From Stenotrophomonas nitritireducens (lineage in GTDB: Bacteria > Pseudomonadota > Gammaproteobacteria > Xanthomonadales > Xanthomonadaceae): 64,000 nucleotides of DNA. The stretch is taken from the NCBI RefSeq assembly GCF_001431425.1, contig NZ_LDJG01000013.1, forward strand, positions 1 to 64,000, in the 5' to 3' direction. Positions 17,394 to 25,287 of this stretch are shown piece after piece. The position numbers and the translations under genes were made by a program. Position 1 is the first letter of the stretch. Every line of letters starts with the position of its first letter. Below the pieces are notes generated by a model. It worked only from the letters and a program-made list of their open reading frames with translations, did no database searches and was not told where the DNA came from.

Positions 17394-18092
17394 ATGAAGT
17401 TGCGTTCTATCGCGGTCGCCGTGGCCGCTCTGGCCCTCACCGGCACTGCAATCGCCCAGGACATCTCGTCCGAGAAGGGCAAGCTGAGCTACTACTTCGG
17501 ATACGACTACGGCAACAACCTGGCGGAACTGACCGCCCGCGGCGAGCAGCTGGACATCGCGTCGGTGGTCAAGGGCCTGCAGGACGCCTATGCGAAGAAG
17601 CAGCCCGCGATCACCGGTGAGCAGCTCAAGCCTGCCGTCGAGGCATTCCAGCGCCGCGAGCAGGGTCGTGCGGAAGCCGCCAAGGCCGAGTACGAGAAGG
17701 CCGCTGCCGAGAACAAGACCCGCAGCGACCAGTTCATGGCCGCCAACAAGGCCAAGCCCGGTGTGCAGACCCTGCCCAGCGGCGTCCAGTACCGCGTGAT
17801 CGAGACCGGCAATGGCGCCAAGCCGACCCAGGCCAGCACGGTGCAGCTGCAGGTCGCAGGCCCGTTCGGCTATGGCCAGCGTCCTGAGAATGTGCAGGCG
17901 CACGATGTGCCGGCGCTGAAGCTCAGCGACGTGGAGATGCAGGCCATGCGCGAGGTGTTGCTGCAGATGCCGGCCGGCTCCAAGTGGGAAATCACGCTGT
18001 CGCCGGACAAGGCCTTTGGTGCGGATCCGCGCACCGGCTTCCCGCCGAACGTGGCGGTGCAGTACGAGGTCAAGCTGGTCAGCGTCAAGTAA
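17394..18092 (+). CDS. Periplasmic FKBP-type peptidyl-prolyl isomerase-like protein with degenerate FKBP domain
   Basis: A 232-residue exported protein with a signal peptide ending at AIA-QD (residue about 22). Residues 25-110 match the dimerising FKBP N-terminal domain (KLSYYFGYDYGNNL; GLQDAYAKKQPAITGEQL). The C-terminal part begins like an FKBP domain (TLPSGVQYRVIETGNGAKPT) and ends like one (FPPNVAVQYEVKLVSV), but the usual VHYTGxLxDGxxFDSS segment is replaced by an unrelated, shorter stretch. It is therefore probably a chaperone without strong isomerase activity; this is an inference. The ATG at 17394 gives a standard signal peptide. Confidence 0.85.
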   Translation: MKLRSIAVAVAALALTGTAIAQDISSEKGKLSYYFGYDYGNNLAELTARGEQLDIASVVKGLQDAYAKKQPAITGEQLKPAVEAFQRREQGRAEAAKAEYEKAAAENKTRSDQFMAANKAKPGVQTLPSGVQYRVIETGNGAKPTQASTVQLQVAGPFGYGQRPENVQAHDVPALKLSDVEMQAMREVLLQMPAGSKWEITLSPDKAFGADPRTGFPPNVAVQYEVKLVSVK

Positions 18093-18119
18093 TCGCTGTC
18101 CAGTACGGGAAGGACGAGT

Positions 18120-18144
18120 GCGCTGGCGACCCGTTCGCCAGCGC
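18120..18144 (+). terminator. Terminator after the FKBP-like gene
   Basis: A 10-bp perfect stem (GCGCTGGCGA / TCGCCAGCGC) with a 5-base loop lies 27 bases past the stop. The T tract is weak (GGTTCTCGT). Confidence 0.65.
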
Positions 18145-18282
18145 GGTTCTCGTAGAGGCTTCCCATAGGTACCGCATTCTTCCCGCGCCTGTGTCGATGC
18201 AGGCCGGCATGGCGGCAGCCCGGATGATCCGCGCATGGCATTCTTCGGGCCGCCCTGCCCAAGTTCGCGCTAGGCTTGCCTG

Positions 18283-19095
18283 ATGTCGCAACCGATGGAT
18301 GCCGTACGTCGTGCCATATCCAGTCCCTGCATCGGAATCTGCTCGCTGGACGGCGGCCGTTGCCGGGGCTGCCTGCGCACGGGCGAGGAGATTGCCGGCT
18401 GGGTGCGTATGAGCGAGCCGCAGCGCCAGCACCTGATGCGGGACGTGCTGCCCGCGCGCGCGTTGGAAGCCGGTTCGCTGGCTGCCGCGCTGCCCGGGCA
18501 TGAGCGCCTGCTGCGTGCGTTGAACCCGCTGGCCTCCGCGCCGACCGACAAGGGCTGGAACTACAGCGAACTGGCCGACCTGCTGCCGTCCGGTGCACCG
18601 GCCGAGGCGGCGGTGCTCGCCGGGCTGGTGCCGCGCCCGCAAGGCGTGCAGGTGTTGTTGACCCGCCGCACCGAGACGCTGCGCAACCATGGCGGCCAGG
18701 TCGGCTTTCCCGGCGGGCGCATCGAGCCGGGCGACCGCAACCCGGTGGCCGCGGCCCTGCGCGAGAGCAGCGAGGAGATCGCGCTGCCCCATGAACGGGT
18801 GCAGGCGCTGGGCTATCTGGATCCGTTCGTCACCATTTCCAGTTTCCGGGTCACGCCGGTGGTGGCGGTGATCGACCCGGCATTCGTGCCGGTGCCGCAG
18901 CCATCGGAAGTGGCCGAAGTGTTCGAAGTGCCGCTGGATTTCCTGATGGATCCGGACAACCTGCGCCAGATCGAGATCGATCACCGCGGCCGCGTCCGCC
19001 ACGTACTCGAATACACCTGGCCGGGCCAGCGCATCTGGGGCGCGACCGCGGCCATCCTCTACAACCTGCGTCGCCGCCTGGAGCAGACCCCATGA
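18283..19095 (+). CDS. DUF1289 domain fused to a Nudix CoA pyrophosphatase
   Basis: 270 residues with two parts. Residues 13-42 form a DUF1289 unit with Cys 16, 20, 27 and 30 in a C-X3-C-X6-C-X2-C pattern, likely metal-binding. Residues about 95-265 form a Nudix domain of the CoA pyrophosphatase (NudL-like) subfamily: LLTRRTETLRNHGGQVGFPG followed by GRIEPGD and the RESSEE catalytic box at 160-165. The Nudix part should cleave CoA or its derivatives to phosphopantetheine and 3',5'-ADP. The stop overlaps the start of the sulfurtransferase gene by 4 bases, so the two are coupled. Confidence 0.9.
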   Translation: MSQPMDAVRRAISSPCIGICSLDGGRCRGCLRTGEEIAGWVRMSEPQRQHLMRDVLPARALEAGSLAAALPGHERLLRALNPLASAPTDKGWNYSELADLLPSGAPAEAAVLAGLVPRPQGVQVLLTRRTETLRNHGGQVGFPGGRIEPGDRNPVAAALRESSEEIALPHERVQALGYLDPFVTISSFRVTPVVAVIDPAFVPVPQPSEVAEVFEVPLDFLMDPDNLRQIEIDHRGRVRHVLEYTWPGQRIWGATAAILYNLRRRLEQTP

Positions 19096-19994
19096 ATGCC
19101 ATCGACCCGCCGTGGACCACGCTGGTGGACGCGGTCTCGCTTGCCGCCGTGCTTGCTTCCACATCGCCGCGCCTGGTCGATGCGCGCGCCACCGCCAGCA
19201 CCGCCACGCGGCTGGTGGACGCGCGCTTCTCGCTGGCCGATCCTCAGTCCGGCGCCGCGGGATACGCGGCCGGGCATCTGCCGGATGCGGTATACGCAGA
19301 CCTCAACCGCGATCTTTCCGACCTGTCGCGGCAGGGCCATGGCCGGCATCCGCTGCCGGACAGCGAGGCTTTCGCCGCCACGCTGGGGCGCTGGGGCATC
19401 GGCGCGGATACGCAGGTGGTGGTCTATGACGCCGGCGACGGCAGCATGGCGGCGGCGCGGCTGTGGTGGCTGCTGCGGCTGATCGGCCACCGCAGGGTCG
19501 CGGTGCTCGATGGCGGGCTGGCGGCATGGCAGGCCGCCGGGCAGCCGGTGGTGGCCGATGAGACGCGGGTGCCGGCGCTGCCGCCGTATCCGGGGCATTT
19601 CGACCTGGCCCAGGTTGCCGCTGCCGACGAGATCGCCGCGCGCCTGGCGCAGGCGCCGGGCTGGCTGATCGACGCGCGTGCTGGCGAACGTTACCGCGGC
19701 GAGGTCGAGCCGCTGGACCGTGTTGCCGGCCATGTGCCCGGCGCGCTCAACCGCCCGTTCGCGCTGAACCTGCGCGATGGCCGTTTCCGCCCGGCGGCGG
19801 AACTGCGCGCCGAACTGGAACCGCTGCTGGGCGCGCATGCGCCGGGCGAGGCGGTGATGATGTGCGGCTCCGGCGTCACCGCCTGCCACCTGCTGCTGGC
19901 CTTCGAGATCGCCGGCCTGCCGGGGGCGCGGGTGTTCGCCGATTCGTGGAGCGGCTGGTCGTCCGATCCGGAGCGCCCGGTAGCGCGTTCGTAA
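19092..19994 (+). CDS. sseA: Sulfurtransferase (SseA/rhodanese family)
   Basis: 300 residues with two rhodanese domains. The N-terminal one is inactive, as usual. The C-terminal one carries the active-site loop CGSGVTAC with the nucleophilic Cys at 258. The CGSGVTA form is typical of 3-mercaptopyruvate sulfurtransferases, so the donor is more likely mercaptopyruvate than thiosulfate. It is translationally coupled (ATGA) to the Nudix fusion gene. Its physiological role is unclear in most bacteria. Confidence 0.88.
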   Translation: MNAIDPPWTTLVDAVSLAAVLASTSPRLVDARATASTATRLVDARFSLADPQSGAAGYAAGHLPDAVYADLNRDLSDLSRQGHGRHPLPDSEAFAATLGRWGIGADTQVVVYDAGDGSMAAARLWWLLRLIGHRRVAVLDGGLAAWQAAGQPVVADETRVPALPPYPGHFDLAQVAAADEIAARLAQAPGWLIDARAGERYRGEVEPLDRVAGHVPGALNRPFALNLRDGRFRPAAELRAELEPLLGAHAPGEAVMMCGSGVTACHLLLAFEIAGLPGARVFADSWSGWSSDPERPVARS

Positions 19995-20014
19995 ACGCAG
20001 CTGCGGGAACGGTT

Positions 20015-20130
20015 GCGGGAGCGATGCAGGCCGCGACCGGGTTTACCATTGAATCCCCGTATATCGAGGAGTGGGCTGTCGCGGAGGGAGCCGCACGAAA
20101 GCCCGGCCGCGACTGACGTCGCTCCTGCGA
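20015..20130. repeat. Degenerate REP-type inverted repeat
   Basis: A GGTTGCGGGAGCGATGCAGGCCGCGACCGGGTT stretch and the opposing CCCGGCCGCGACTGACGTCGCTCCTGCG stretch resemble diverged REP halves. They lie between convergent genes and may act as a terminator region. Confidence 0.5.
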
Positions 20131-20694
20131 TTATTCCGAAAGCCGCTGCAGCGGGATTGCCGCCAGCACCTCGTCCCACGGGAACCGCGGGCCCGGGTCG
20201 CGCTTGCGCGGCACCTTCAACGCTGGATCGTCGCTGGCCGGCACCTGCTCGGTATCCAGGTCCTCGTGGCCGGCGATCCAGCGCAGTGCAGGCAGCCGCT
20301 GCGGCAGCCAGCGCAGCAGCGCGACCAGGGCCTGGATCTGGGCCTGCGCATATAGCTCGTCCATTGCCTGGTGGCGGGAATCCAGCCAGTGCGGATAGCG
20401 GCCGGTGTTGATCAGTTCGATGCCGAGCGCGCGCGGGTTGATGCCGCGCACGTGGTGCGCGCTGCGCTCGGGCGCGACGTACTGGTGGATGCTGCCGTCG
20501 CGGTCGATGTAGTAATGGCCGCTGTTGCCGGTGCCGCTGTCGTAGAGCACGCGTTCGCCATATTCGCGCGCCATCGCCAGGTCCGGCAGTTCGGTGCAGT
20601 GGATCACCACCAGGTCGATCGCTTCTGGTTCGCGCAGTGGCAGCAGCGGCTCGTAGGGCAGCGGTTCGAGATGGACGGCGGGCATGGCGTGCAT
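20131..20694 (-). CDS. N-acetylmuramoyl-L-alanine amidase (AmpD-like, amidase_2 family)
   Basis: 187 residues without a signal peptide. The amidase_2 fold is seen as IDLVVIHCTE (first zinc His), then YIDRDGSIHQYVAPERSAHHVRGINPRALGIELIN, and AGHEDLD near the C-terminus with further candidate zinc ligands. It should cleave the lactyl-Ala amide bond of muropeptides; the lack of an export signal suggests a cytosolic recycling role like AmpD. Either Met1 or Met4 could be the start. Confidence 0.85.
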   Translation of the reverse strand: MHAMPAVHLEPLPYEPLLPLREPEAIDLVVIHCTELPDLAMAREYGERVLYDSGTGNSGHYYIDRDGSIHQYVAPERSAHHVRGINPRALGIELINTGRYPHWLDSRHQAMDELYAQAQIQALVALLRWLPQRLPALRWIAGHEDLDTEQVPASDDPALKVPRKRDPGPRFPWDEVLAAIPLQRLSE

Positions 20695-20744
20695 CGGCGG
20701 ATGCTAGCATTGCCGCCCCGTTCCGCTTCGTCTTCCGGTGTTCC

Positions 20745-21272
20745 ATGAGCCGCGGCCACTGCATTCTTTCCCACGGTTTCGAGAGCGGTCCCGACGCGAC
20801 CAAGGTCACCGCGCTGGCCGAAGTGGCGCAGCGCCTGGGCTGGACCCACGAGCGCCCGGACTACACCGACCTGGATGCCCGCCGCGAGGTCAGCGAAGTG
20901 GGCGATGTGCCCGAACGCCTGCAGCGCCTGATCCGCCTGGCCGGCGCGGCCGCCGCGCGCGGCCCGGTGGTGCTGGCCGGTTCCAGCCTGGGCGCCTACA
21001 TCTCGGCCATCGCCTCGCTGCATGTGCCGGTGCGGGGGCTGTTCCTGATGGTGCCGCCGACGAAGATGGGGCCGATGCCGGCGCTGGACGCGGCGCCGGT
21101 GCCGACCAGCGTGGTCCATGCCTGGCGCGACGAACTGATTCCGCCGGCCGCGGTCATCGCCTGGGCGCAGGCGCGCGCCGCGCGCCTGCTGCTGGTCGAC
21201 GACGGCCATCGCCTGGAGAACCACGTCCAGGCCTCTACCCGGGAGTTCGAGGCCCTGCTGCAGGCCCTGTAG
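20745..21272 (+). CDS. YqiA-type alpha/beta hydrolase (esterase)
   Basis: 175 residues, the size of the YqiA/UPF0227 esterases. The N-terminal [15 protein letters not shown] gives the oxyanion region, GSSLGAY carries the nucleophilic Ser near residue 80, and a late DDGHRL supplies the His. The start at 20745 lies 51 bases upstream-facing from the divergent amidase start. The TAG stop is the first three bases of the adjacent repeat array. The substrate is unknown. Confidence 0.83.
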   Translation: MSRGHCILSHGFESGPDATKVTALAEVAQRLGWTHERPDYTDLDARREVSEVGDVPERLQRLIRLAGAAAARGPVVLAGSSLGAYISAIASLHVPVRGLFLMVPPTKMGPMPALDAAPVPTSVVHAWRDELIPPAAVIAWAQARAARLLLVDDGHRLENHVQASTREFEALLQAL

Positions 21273-21660
21273 AGCGGGGCACCGCCCCGCTGGGGCATTC
21301 ACGGCCAAACCCGCCGGGCGTTGCCCGGCGCTACAGAACCCACGCCGCCGTGTAGAGCGGGGCAACGCCCCGCTGGAGCCTTCCCGGGCAAACCCCGCCG
21401 GGCGTTGCCCGGCGCTACGGAACCCACGCCGCCGCGTAGAGCGGGGCAACGCCCCGCTGGAGCCTTCCCGGCCAAACCCCGCCGGGCGTTGCCCGGCGCT
21501 ACGGAACCCACGCCGCCGCGTAAAGCGGGGCAACGCCCCGCTGGAGCCTTCCCGGCCAAACCCCGCCGGTCATTGCACGGTGCTACGGAATCCACGTCGC
21601 CCTGTAGAGCGGGGCAGCGCCCCGCTGGAGCCTTCCCGGCCAAACCCCGCTGGAGCTTCA
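21270..21660 (+). repeat. Tandem array of an 83-84-bp double-palindrome repeat
   Basis: Units start at 21270, 21353, 21437, 21521 and 21604 (the last incomplete). Each has AGCGGGGCAACGCCCCGCT, then about 20 bases, then CGCCGGGCGTTGCCCGGCG and a TACGGAACCCACG linker. Both dyads can form hairpins. The first unit overlaps the stop codon of the esterase gene. The fourth and fifth units are diverged in the second dyad. There are no unique spacers. The same element occurs at 12258-12371 in the other orientation. Confidence 0.93.
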
Positions 21661-21744
21661 CCGGCAAGCCCGCCGGGCACGGCAGGGCCGGCCACGTACA
21701 ATACGCGGCCCGGCACCGCGCCCGTCTCCTGTGATCGCTACCCC

Positions 21745-23886
21745 GTGAAATTCTTCGTTTCCTGCGCCAAGGGCCTGGAGTACCTCCTGGCCGACGAACT
21801 GCTGGCGCTGGGCCTGCCCAGGGCCACCGCCACCATCGCCGGGGTCAATGCCGAAGGAGAGCTGTGCGACGCGCAGCGCGTGGTGCTGTGGTCGCGCCTG
21901 GCCAGCCGGGTGCTGTGGCCGCTGACCGAATTCGACTGCCCCGACGAGACCGCGCTGTACCACGGCGTGCTGGCGATGCCGTGGGAAGAGCATCTCGATG
22001 CCGAACTGACGCTGGCGGTCGACGCGCATGTCTCCGGTACCGCCATCACTCACGCGCGCTTCGCCGCGCAGCGGATCAAGGACGCGGTGGTGGACCGCCT
22101 GCGCGGAGAGGGGTTGGAGCGGCCGTCGGTGAACGTCGAGTTGCCGGACGTGCGCATCAACCTGTCGCTGCGCAAGGGCAGGGCCACGATCTCCATCGAC
22201 CTGGGCGGCGGTTCGCTGCACAAGCGTGGCTGGCGGCTGGCGCAGAACGATGCGCCGCTGAAGGAAAATCTCGCCGCCGCGGTGCTGCTGCGCGCCGGCT
22301 GGCCGAAGATCCACGCCGAAGGCGGCGGCCTGCTCGACCCGATGTGCGGAGGCGGCACCTTGCTGATCGAAGGCGCGCTGATGGCGGCCGACGTCGCCCC
22401 CGGCCTGCAGCGCCACGGCAGCCTTCCGCCGAGCCGCTGGCGTGGCTTCGACCAGGCGCAGTGGCGCGAACTGACGGCCGAGGCGCGCGAGCGCGAGCGC
22501 ATTGGCCGCGCCGCGCTGAAGCAGGTCATCCACGGCAGCGACCTCGACCCGCAGGCGATCCGCGCGGCCAAGCAGAATGCCGAGGAAGCCGGTGTCGGCG
22601 AGGCGATCTGGTTCGGCGTGCGCGACGTGGCCGACGTGCAGGTGCCGCCGCAGGAAACCGGTTGCGTGGTCTGCAATCCGCCCTACGACGAGCGCCTGGC
22701 CGCCGACGCGGCGCTGTACCGCCGGCTCGGCGACGCGCTCAAGCAGGCGGTGCCGCAGTGGCGCGCCAGCCTGCTGTGCGGCAACGCCGAACTGGCTTTC
22801 GCCACCGGCCTGCGCGCACGCAGGACCTACCAGCTGTTCAATGGCGCCATCGAGTGCACGCTGATCGTCTGCGACCCCATCGCGGTGGCCGGTCGCGCCG
22901 ACGATGGCCAGCCGCGCGAGCTCAGCGAAGGCGCGCAGATGGTGGCCAACCGCCTGCGCAAGAACCTGAAGAAGTTCAAGAGCTGGCGCGCGCGGGAGAA
23001 CGTGAGCTGCTTCCGCGCCTACGACGCCGACCTGCCGGAATACGCGGCGGCCATCGATGTCTACCCGGAAGACGGCGGCAAGCGCCGCACCTTCCTGCAC
23101 GTGCAGGAATACGCCGCGCCCGCCGCCATTCCCGATGCCGACGTGCGTCGCCGCCGCAACGAACTGCTGGCCGCCGCGCGCGAGGTGTTCCAGGTGCCGG
23201 CCGAGCAGGTGGCGCTGAAGTCGCGCGAGCGCGGCAAAGGCGGCAGCAAGTACGGTCGCTTCGAGCAGCGCGGCGAGTTCGTCCTGGTGCGCGAGAACGA
23301 GGCGCTGCTGCGGGTGAACCTGTTCGACTACCTGGACACCGGCCTGTTCCTGGACCACCGCCCGCTGCGCCGGCACATGGCCGAACAGGCGCGCGGCAAG
23401 CGTTTCCTCAACCTGTTCTGCTACACCGGCGTGGCCAGCGTGGAAGCGGCGGTGGCCGGCGCGGCGTCGACCACCAGCGTCGATCTGTCCGGCACCTACC
23501 TGCAGTGGTGCGCCGACAACCTGGCCCTGAACGGCATGGGCGGCAGCCGCCACCAGCTGGTGCAGGCCGACGCGATCCAATGGCTGGAGGCCGAGCGCGG
23601 GCAGTTCGACGTGATCTTCTGCGACCCGCCGACCTTCTCAAACTCCGCGCGCGCCGAGGACTTCGACGTGCAGCGCGAACAGCTGCGCCTGCTGCGCGCG
23701 GCGGTGGCACGGCTGGCGCCGGGCGGCGTGCTGTATTTCTCCAACAACTTCCGCCGCTTCAAGCTGGAAGAGAACGCCATTGCCGAATTCGCGCGCTGCC
23801 GCGAGATCAGCGCCAAGACCATCGGCCCGGATTTCGAACGCAACGCGCGCATCCACCGCGCGTGGGAGCTGCAGCGGCTGCCATAA
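21745..23886 (+). CDS. rlmL: Bifunctional 23S rRNA methyltransferase RlmKL
   Basis: A 713-residue fusion enzyme, the normal length (about 700). The N-terminal half (THUMP plus methyltransferase: [17 protein letters not shown] and CNPPYDERL) makes m2G2445. The C-terminal half ([18 protein letters not shown] and CDPPTFSNS) makes m7G2069 of 23S rRNA. The GTG at 21745 is the best start, matching the family N-terminus [18 protein letters not shown]; the frame remains open upstream through the repeat array but that is not coding. A REP pair follows the stop. Confidence 0.95.
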   Translation: MKFFVSCAKGLEYLLADELLALGLPRATATIAGVNAEGELCDAQRVVLWSRLASRVLWPLTEFDCPDETALYHGVLAMPWEEHLDAELTLAVDAHVSGTAITHARFAAQRIKDAVVDRLRGEGLERPSVNVELPDVRINLSLRKGRATISIDLGGGSLHKRGWRLAQNDAPLKENLAAAVLLRAGWPKIHAEGGGLLDPMCGGGTLLIEGALMAADVAPGLQRHGSLPPSRWRGFDQAQWRELTAEARERERIGRAALKQVIHGSDLDPQAIRAAKQNAEEAGVGEAIWFGVRDVADVQVPPQETGCVVCNPPYDERLAADAALYRRLGDALKQAVPQWRASLLCGNAELAFATGLRARRTYQLFNGAIECTLIVCDPIAVAGRADDGQPRELSEGAQMVANRLRKNLKKFKSWRARENVSCFRAYDADLPEYAAAIDVYPEDGGKRRTFLHVQEYAAPAAIPDADVRRRRNELLAAAREVFQVPAEQVALKSRERGKGGSKYGRFEQRGEFVLVRENEALLRVNLFDYLDTGLFLDHRPLRRHMAEQARGKRFLNLFCYTGVASVEAAVAGAASTTSVDLSGTYLQWCADNLALNGMGGSRHQLVQADAIQWLEAERGQFDVIFCDPPTFSNSARAEDFDVQREQLRLLRAAVARLAPGGVLYFSNNFRRFKLEENAIAEFARCREISAKTIGPDFERNARIHRAWELQRLP

Positions 23887-23902
23887 GCGCTGCCTGCCCC
23901 AT

Positions 23903-24005
23903 CCGTAGGAGCGGCTTCAGCCGCGATGGGGCTTTCCCAGCAATCCCTGCCTGTAATTTGGCAAAAAAGGGAAGGCCCCTTTCGCGGCTGAAGCCGCTCC
24001 TACGG
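23903..24005. repeat. REP inverted pair (BIME-like)
   Basis: Two perfect 24-base arms, each containing GCGGCTTCAGCCGC, face each other across 55 bases between convergent genes. Each arm starts or ends with the GTAGGAGCGG motif common to xanthomonad REPs. The pair could form one long hairpin in RNA and end both transcripts. Confidence 0.9.
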
Positions 24006-24123
24006 TGCCGAAGCCGTTGGGCCGGGGATGAGTTGCGCGATCTTGCGTCGCGCGCAGCCTCTGCCGGTAGTGCCGGCCGAGGGCCGCGGAGTGCCCAAGA
24101 TCTCCAGGATTGCCTGGCCGGCA

Positions 24124-24588
24124 TTACAAGGAGCGTTGGCTGTGGCCGACGTCCCGTCCCTGGCCATGCGCGGAAGCCGGCTCCAGCACGATGCAGTCCA
24201 CCGGGCAAGGCGGGATGCACAGTTCGCAGCCGGTGCACAGGTCGGCCAGCACGGTGTGCATGTACTTCGCGCCGCCGACGATGGCGTCCACCGGACAGGC
24301 CTGGATGCACTTGGTGCAGCCGATGCAGTCGGCCTCGACGATGACCGCCACCTGCGCCGGCTTGTGTTCGCCGCGGCTGCGATCGAAGGGCTGCGCCGGC
24401 ACGCCGAGGATGCGCGCCAGGGTGCGCGCGCCGGCATCGCCGCCGGGCGGGCAATGGTCGATGCCGGCTTCGCCGCGCGCCATCGCCTCGGCATACGGGC
24501 GGCAGCCGTCGTAGCCGCACTGCCCGCACTGGGTCTGCGGCAGCACCCGGTCCAGGCGTTCGATCAGGTCGTCCGGTGTGTCCTGCAT
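24124..24588 (-). CDS. RnfB-like ferredoxin, stand-alone
   Basis: 154 residues. The N-terminal Fe-S domain (CGQCGYDGC plus a later Cys, the RnfB 4Fe-4S pattern) is followed by two 4Fe-4S ferredoxin motifs, [16 protein letters not shown] and [16 protein letters not shown]. The N-terminal membrane helix of true RnfB is absent and no other rnf/rsx gene is near, so it is probably a soluble electron carrier. The ATG at 24588 begins at [13 protein letters not shown]; the frame stays open further upstream through the HAD gene as a shadow. The C-terminal tail is short and polar. Confidence 0.88.
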   Translation of the reverse strand: MQDTPDDLIERLDRVLPQTQCGQCGYDGCRPYAEAMARGEAGIDHCPPGGDAGARTLARILGVPAQPFDRSRGEHKPAQVAVIVEADCIGCTKCIQACPVDAIVGGAKYMHTVLADLCTGCELCIPPCPVDCIVLEPASAHGQGRDVGHSQRSL

Positions 24589-24611
24589 GCGTGGCGTGGG
24601 CTGCGCGTGGC

Positions 24612-25211
24612 TCAGGAGACCGGCTTGCCGCGATACCAGCGCTCGTGCGCCAGGGCCAGCATCGGCTTGTCCTCGCTGCTGTCGCCGTAGGCGTGGATGC
24701 GCTGGAACCGGTCCAGGTCGAACTGCCTGCGGATGTGCTCGACCTTGCGCGGACCGCAGTCGCCGCCGGCATAGCGGCCGGTGAGGCGGCCGTCCTGTGC
24801 CTCCAGCCGGTTGCAGATCAGCTGCAGGCCCAATCCGTCGCACCACGCCTGCAGGTAGAGGTCGATGGAGGCGCTCACCACCACCACCGTATGCCCTTGT
24901 TCGCGATGCCAGTCGATCTGTTCCAGCATTTCAGGACGGATGATCCAGGGCAGGTGTTCAAGGGCGAAGTCGGCGGCCATCTGCGCGATCTCGCCGGCGT
25001 GGCGGCCGCTGAACACCTGGGCGGTGACGCGGGCGCGGATGCGCCTGGCGGAAATCAGTTTCAGGCGGTAGGCCAGCAGCCACGGGCCGACGCGCCACCA
25101 TGCCTGCGCGCGCTGTTCGGGCGTGGCCACGCGCCGCAGGAAGTGCCCATAGGAATCACCGCGGGTGATGGTGTGGTCGAAGTCGAACAGGGCCAGCTGC
25201 ATCGGCGTCAT
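24612..25211 (-). CDS. HAD-superfamily subfamily IB phosphatase
   Basis: 199 residues starting with the HAD motif [16 protein letters not shown] (nucleophile and general-acid Asp). Motif II lies in [11 protein letters not shown] and motif IV in [12 protein letters not shown]. It resembles the SerB-like/PgpC-like IB phosphatases that act on small phosphomonoesters, phosphoserine or phosphatidylglycerophosphate. The C1-cap region ([21 protein letters not shown]) is typical. It lies 23 bases upstream of the rnfB-like gene. The substrate is not certain. Confidence 0.85.
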   Translation of the reverse strand: MTPMQLALFDFDHTITRGDSYGHFLRRVATPEQRAQAWWRVGPWLLAYRLKLISARRIRARVTAQVFSGRHAGEIAQMAADFALEHLPWIIRPEMLEQIDWHREQGHTVVVVSASIDLYLQAWCDGLGLQLICNRLEAQDGRLTGRYAGGDCGPRKVEHIRRQFDLDRFQRIHAYGDSSEDKPMLALAHERWYRGKPVS

Positions 25212-25287
25212 TGGTCATGGGTGATTCGAAAAGAGGTCGGTTCGCCGTGAGCCTGCTGTCGCGAATGCCCCATCACCAATCGCGGTT

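Noticed and set aside
21270..21660. CRISPR-like tandem repeats
   Set aside because: The whole 83-84-bp unit is repeated with no unique spacers, and no cas genes are present.
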